Source of the DNA: Lithospermum erythrorhizon
Lineage: Eukaryota; Streptophyta; Magnoliopsida; Boraginales; Boraginaceae
Assembly: GCA_019722365.1 (NCBI GenBank)
Contig: JADFUC010001193.1
Span: forward strand, 1 to 64,000
Length of the DNA: 64,000 nt
Reading direction: 5' to 3'
The first letter of the stretch is position 1. Each line of letters starts with the position of its first letter. This document shows positions 59,925 through 64,000 of this stretch, piece after piece. The position numbers and the translations under genes are program-made. Below the pieces are notes generated by a model. The model saw only the letters and a list, made by a program, of their open reading frames with translations, made no database searches and was not told the origin of the DNA.

Positions 59925-60005
59925 AGAGCTCAGCTGGTTCAGATCTTTGACTGCAAGATCTTCCTACTTGAAGTGTTAAGGTTCAAATCTTATTCATTAT
60001 TCACT
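59925..60005 (+). repeat. tRNA-derived SINE head
   Basis: GAGCTCAGCTGGTTCAGATC (A-box-like) is followed 45 bp later by AAGGTTCAAATCTT (B-box-like). The spacing and order fit an internal RNA polymerase III promoter of a tRNA-derived SINE rather than a functional tRNA: the stems do not close. The 3' end of the element is not defined, but the A-run at 60166-60175 is a candidate tail. Confidence 0.5.
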
Positions 60006-60189
60006 AGACGAAAATTCACAAATTATTTTCCTATTCTTCCCAGCACAACCCTTACATATTCATTATTCAGTTATTCACTAAAGGAAAGTTCATATCCAAT
60101 ATTTATTATAGTAGTAAACTTCAAGAATCTTTTGATATTGCATCAAATAAATAGTCATGTTGCAAAAAAAAAATTGCATCGAATAAAAT

Positions 60190-60330
60190 AGTTATGGGCT
60201 AGTAGTAAAGACAACAACATATTATACCCTAAGAAATCCAAGTGCGAGTCTTAACAGCCACAATGGGGAAGCCAAACGTTGGCCCTTGGCTTTGGAACAT
60301 TAGGTCACCATGATTTAATATCCTCACAAA
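60190..60330 (+). repeat. Second tRNA-derived SINE
   Basis: GTTATGGGCTAGTAGTAAAG (A-box-like; plant SINE heads read TGGCCTAGTGGTAAG) and TCCAAGTGCGAGTCTTAACA (B-box-like, GGTTCGAGTC) are spaced about 40 bp apart. The typical ACAACATATTATACCCTAAG lies between. Diverged, with no target duplication resolved. Confidence 0.5.
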
Positions 60331-60504
60331 CTATTTGATTTGACCCCAAAATTATAGTAGAAAATGAAGAAAGTCATTATATTATTAAAATATAACATTG
60401 CAAATCAATTATTGTGATCAAAATTTGAATGACTGTAATTAAAATTTGAGAGAATTGAAATGATTAGAACATGAGGAGTGAATTTATATACTTATTAGAG
60501 ATGT

Positions 60505-60830
60505 CACTAGGCCTGTAAACGAGTCGAACCTGAAGAGGTCCCAGTTCAGCTCTATCATAAGGATTTGAGGTTTGGTTCGGCTAGATGTTCGAACGAATCG
60601 GAAAAATGAAAGTTCGATTCGGTTCGAAGAGAAGATTCGAATTTTAATGATAAAATACGCAAAAAAATTAAAAAAGAATATAAATTTATGTAGTTCGAAG
60701 CGAATAGTACATGTAGCTCTAATTAATATTTTAAAAATAAGATTAGAACTCGACTGCTCGAATGGAAATTTTGGAAAAATTAATCGAGATTTGACACTTG
60801 GACGAATCTGCAATCTGCATTGGCTTGAAC
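60505..60830. repeat. Degenerate GAGTCGAA / TTCGA-rich repeat
   Basis: AGGCCTGTAAACGAGTCGAAC at the start and repeated GTTCGAANCGAA motifs are typical of dispersed plant repeats. The region is open on both strands over about 110 codons (60484-60813 on -, 60572-60937 on +). Neither translation matches a family, so I treat it as repeat DNA, not a gene. Confidence 0.35.
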
Positions 60831-61092
60831 GAGCCCTTCAAATTCTGGACTCTAATCCCAAATTTCCAATACGACAAGATCTCCATTCTACGTGTCTCTT
60901 CCACCTTTATTTCCTCCCAAAGAAATCCATGTCATAAAACTAAATTTTGAAAATAAAAAATAAAAATCTCAATTGTTTCCCCTCTTATTTCTCACTCCCT
61001 CCACGTACATATTACAACCCCATTTATTTTCTGATCACAAACCCTTCATTTCTGAGCTGTTACAAACTCATTTTTCATCAACATTTACATTA

Positions 61093-61145
61093 ATATATAT
61101 ATTATATTATATACATATATACATTAATATATATATATATATATT
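61093..61145. repeat. TA microsatellite in UGE leader
   Basis: TATATATATTATATTATATA...ATTAATATATATATATATATA ends 45 bp before the UGE start codon, so it is likely in the 5' UTR or core promoter. A further TA-rich run lies in intron 1 near 61424-61495. Confidence 0.9.
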
Positions 61146-61189
61146 CATAATTGGAAAAAATTGAATTTGAATAATTCTTGTGTGTAAAA

Positions 61190-63999
<2,810 letters not shown>

Positions 64000-64000
64000 T

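Noticed and set aside
59925..60005. Functional tRNA gene
   Set aside because: A- and B-box-like motifs exist but the acceptor, D and anticodon stems do not close; a SINE head fits better.
60484..60937. Two long overlapping ORFs (109 residues on -, 121 on +)
   Set aside because: Open on both strands, no family match, and the DNA has dispersed-repeat motifs (GTTCGAA-type).

Overview
This window is nuclear DNA from a flowering plant, most likely a eudicot. It is AT-rich, its genes have GT-AG introns, and the long gene-poor tracts are filled with plant transposon classes: Ty3/gypsy and Ty1/copia LTR elements, CACTA, Helitron, MULE, Stowaway, SINE and LINE. I cannot name the species. Almost all elements are degraded by frameshifts, stops and internal loss, so nearly all ORFs outside the host genes are relics.

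Host genes. (1) A four-exon pectin methylesterase without a PRO domain lies on + at 28515-34441. Its 3.85-kb third intron carries a MULE with long terminal inverted repeats. (2) A DUF760-family, probably plastid-targeted protein lies on - at 53123-56779. Its four exons are clear, but an in-frame TAG in exon 3 precedes the conserved C-terminus. (3) The 5' part of a UDP-glucose 4-epimerase gene lies on + at 61190-63972 (five exons) and continues past the window edge. (4) One cysteine-rich, defensin-like exon lies on - at 48016-48191, with no recognisable signal-peptide exon. PME and UGE both act on cell-wall carbohydrate (pectin demethylation; UDP-Gal supply), but they are far apart and nothing in the sequence links them.

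Layout. 0.3-0.85 kb: LINE relic. 1.1-5.0 kb: gypsy LTR, primer-binding site and gag remnant joined abruptly to the 3' end of a copia element. 5.0-8.3 kb: unassigned. 8.3-11.07 kb: Helitron Rep/helicase relic, cut by a 3.7-kb solo gypsy-type LTR (11066-14800). 15.0-19.7 kb: copia element on the minus strand with all pol domains traceable. 19.8-20.2 kb: unassigned two-exon fragment. 21.7-22.4 kb: unrecognised spliced-looking fragments on -. 22.8-27.66 kb: CACTA element on -, with a clear terminus only at its right end. 28.4-34.5 kb: PME gene. 34.99-47.27 kb: copia element with both LTRs and a near-perfect 5-bp target duplication. Its reverse transcriptase is split next to the catalytic motif by at least two nested gypsy-type LTRs (38946-45658). 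47.5-52.9 kb: intergenic, with a MITE-like repeat, the defensin-like exon and a minisatellite. 53.1-56.8 kb: DUF760 gene, with a Stowaway MITE and local tandem duplications in its introns. 57-60.9 kb: repeats and two tRNA-derived SINE heads. 61.2-64 kb: UGE.

The most unusual non-genic structure is a tandem array of short hairpins inside the gypsy-type LTRs (12.85-13.36 kb, 42.47-42.72 kb). Several copies form a 7-bp stem closed by a TTCG loop. I found no clear new defence or metabolic system; the best leads are these hairpin arrays, the stop-interrupted DUF760 gene and the triplicated splice-donor segment in its first intron.
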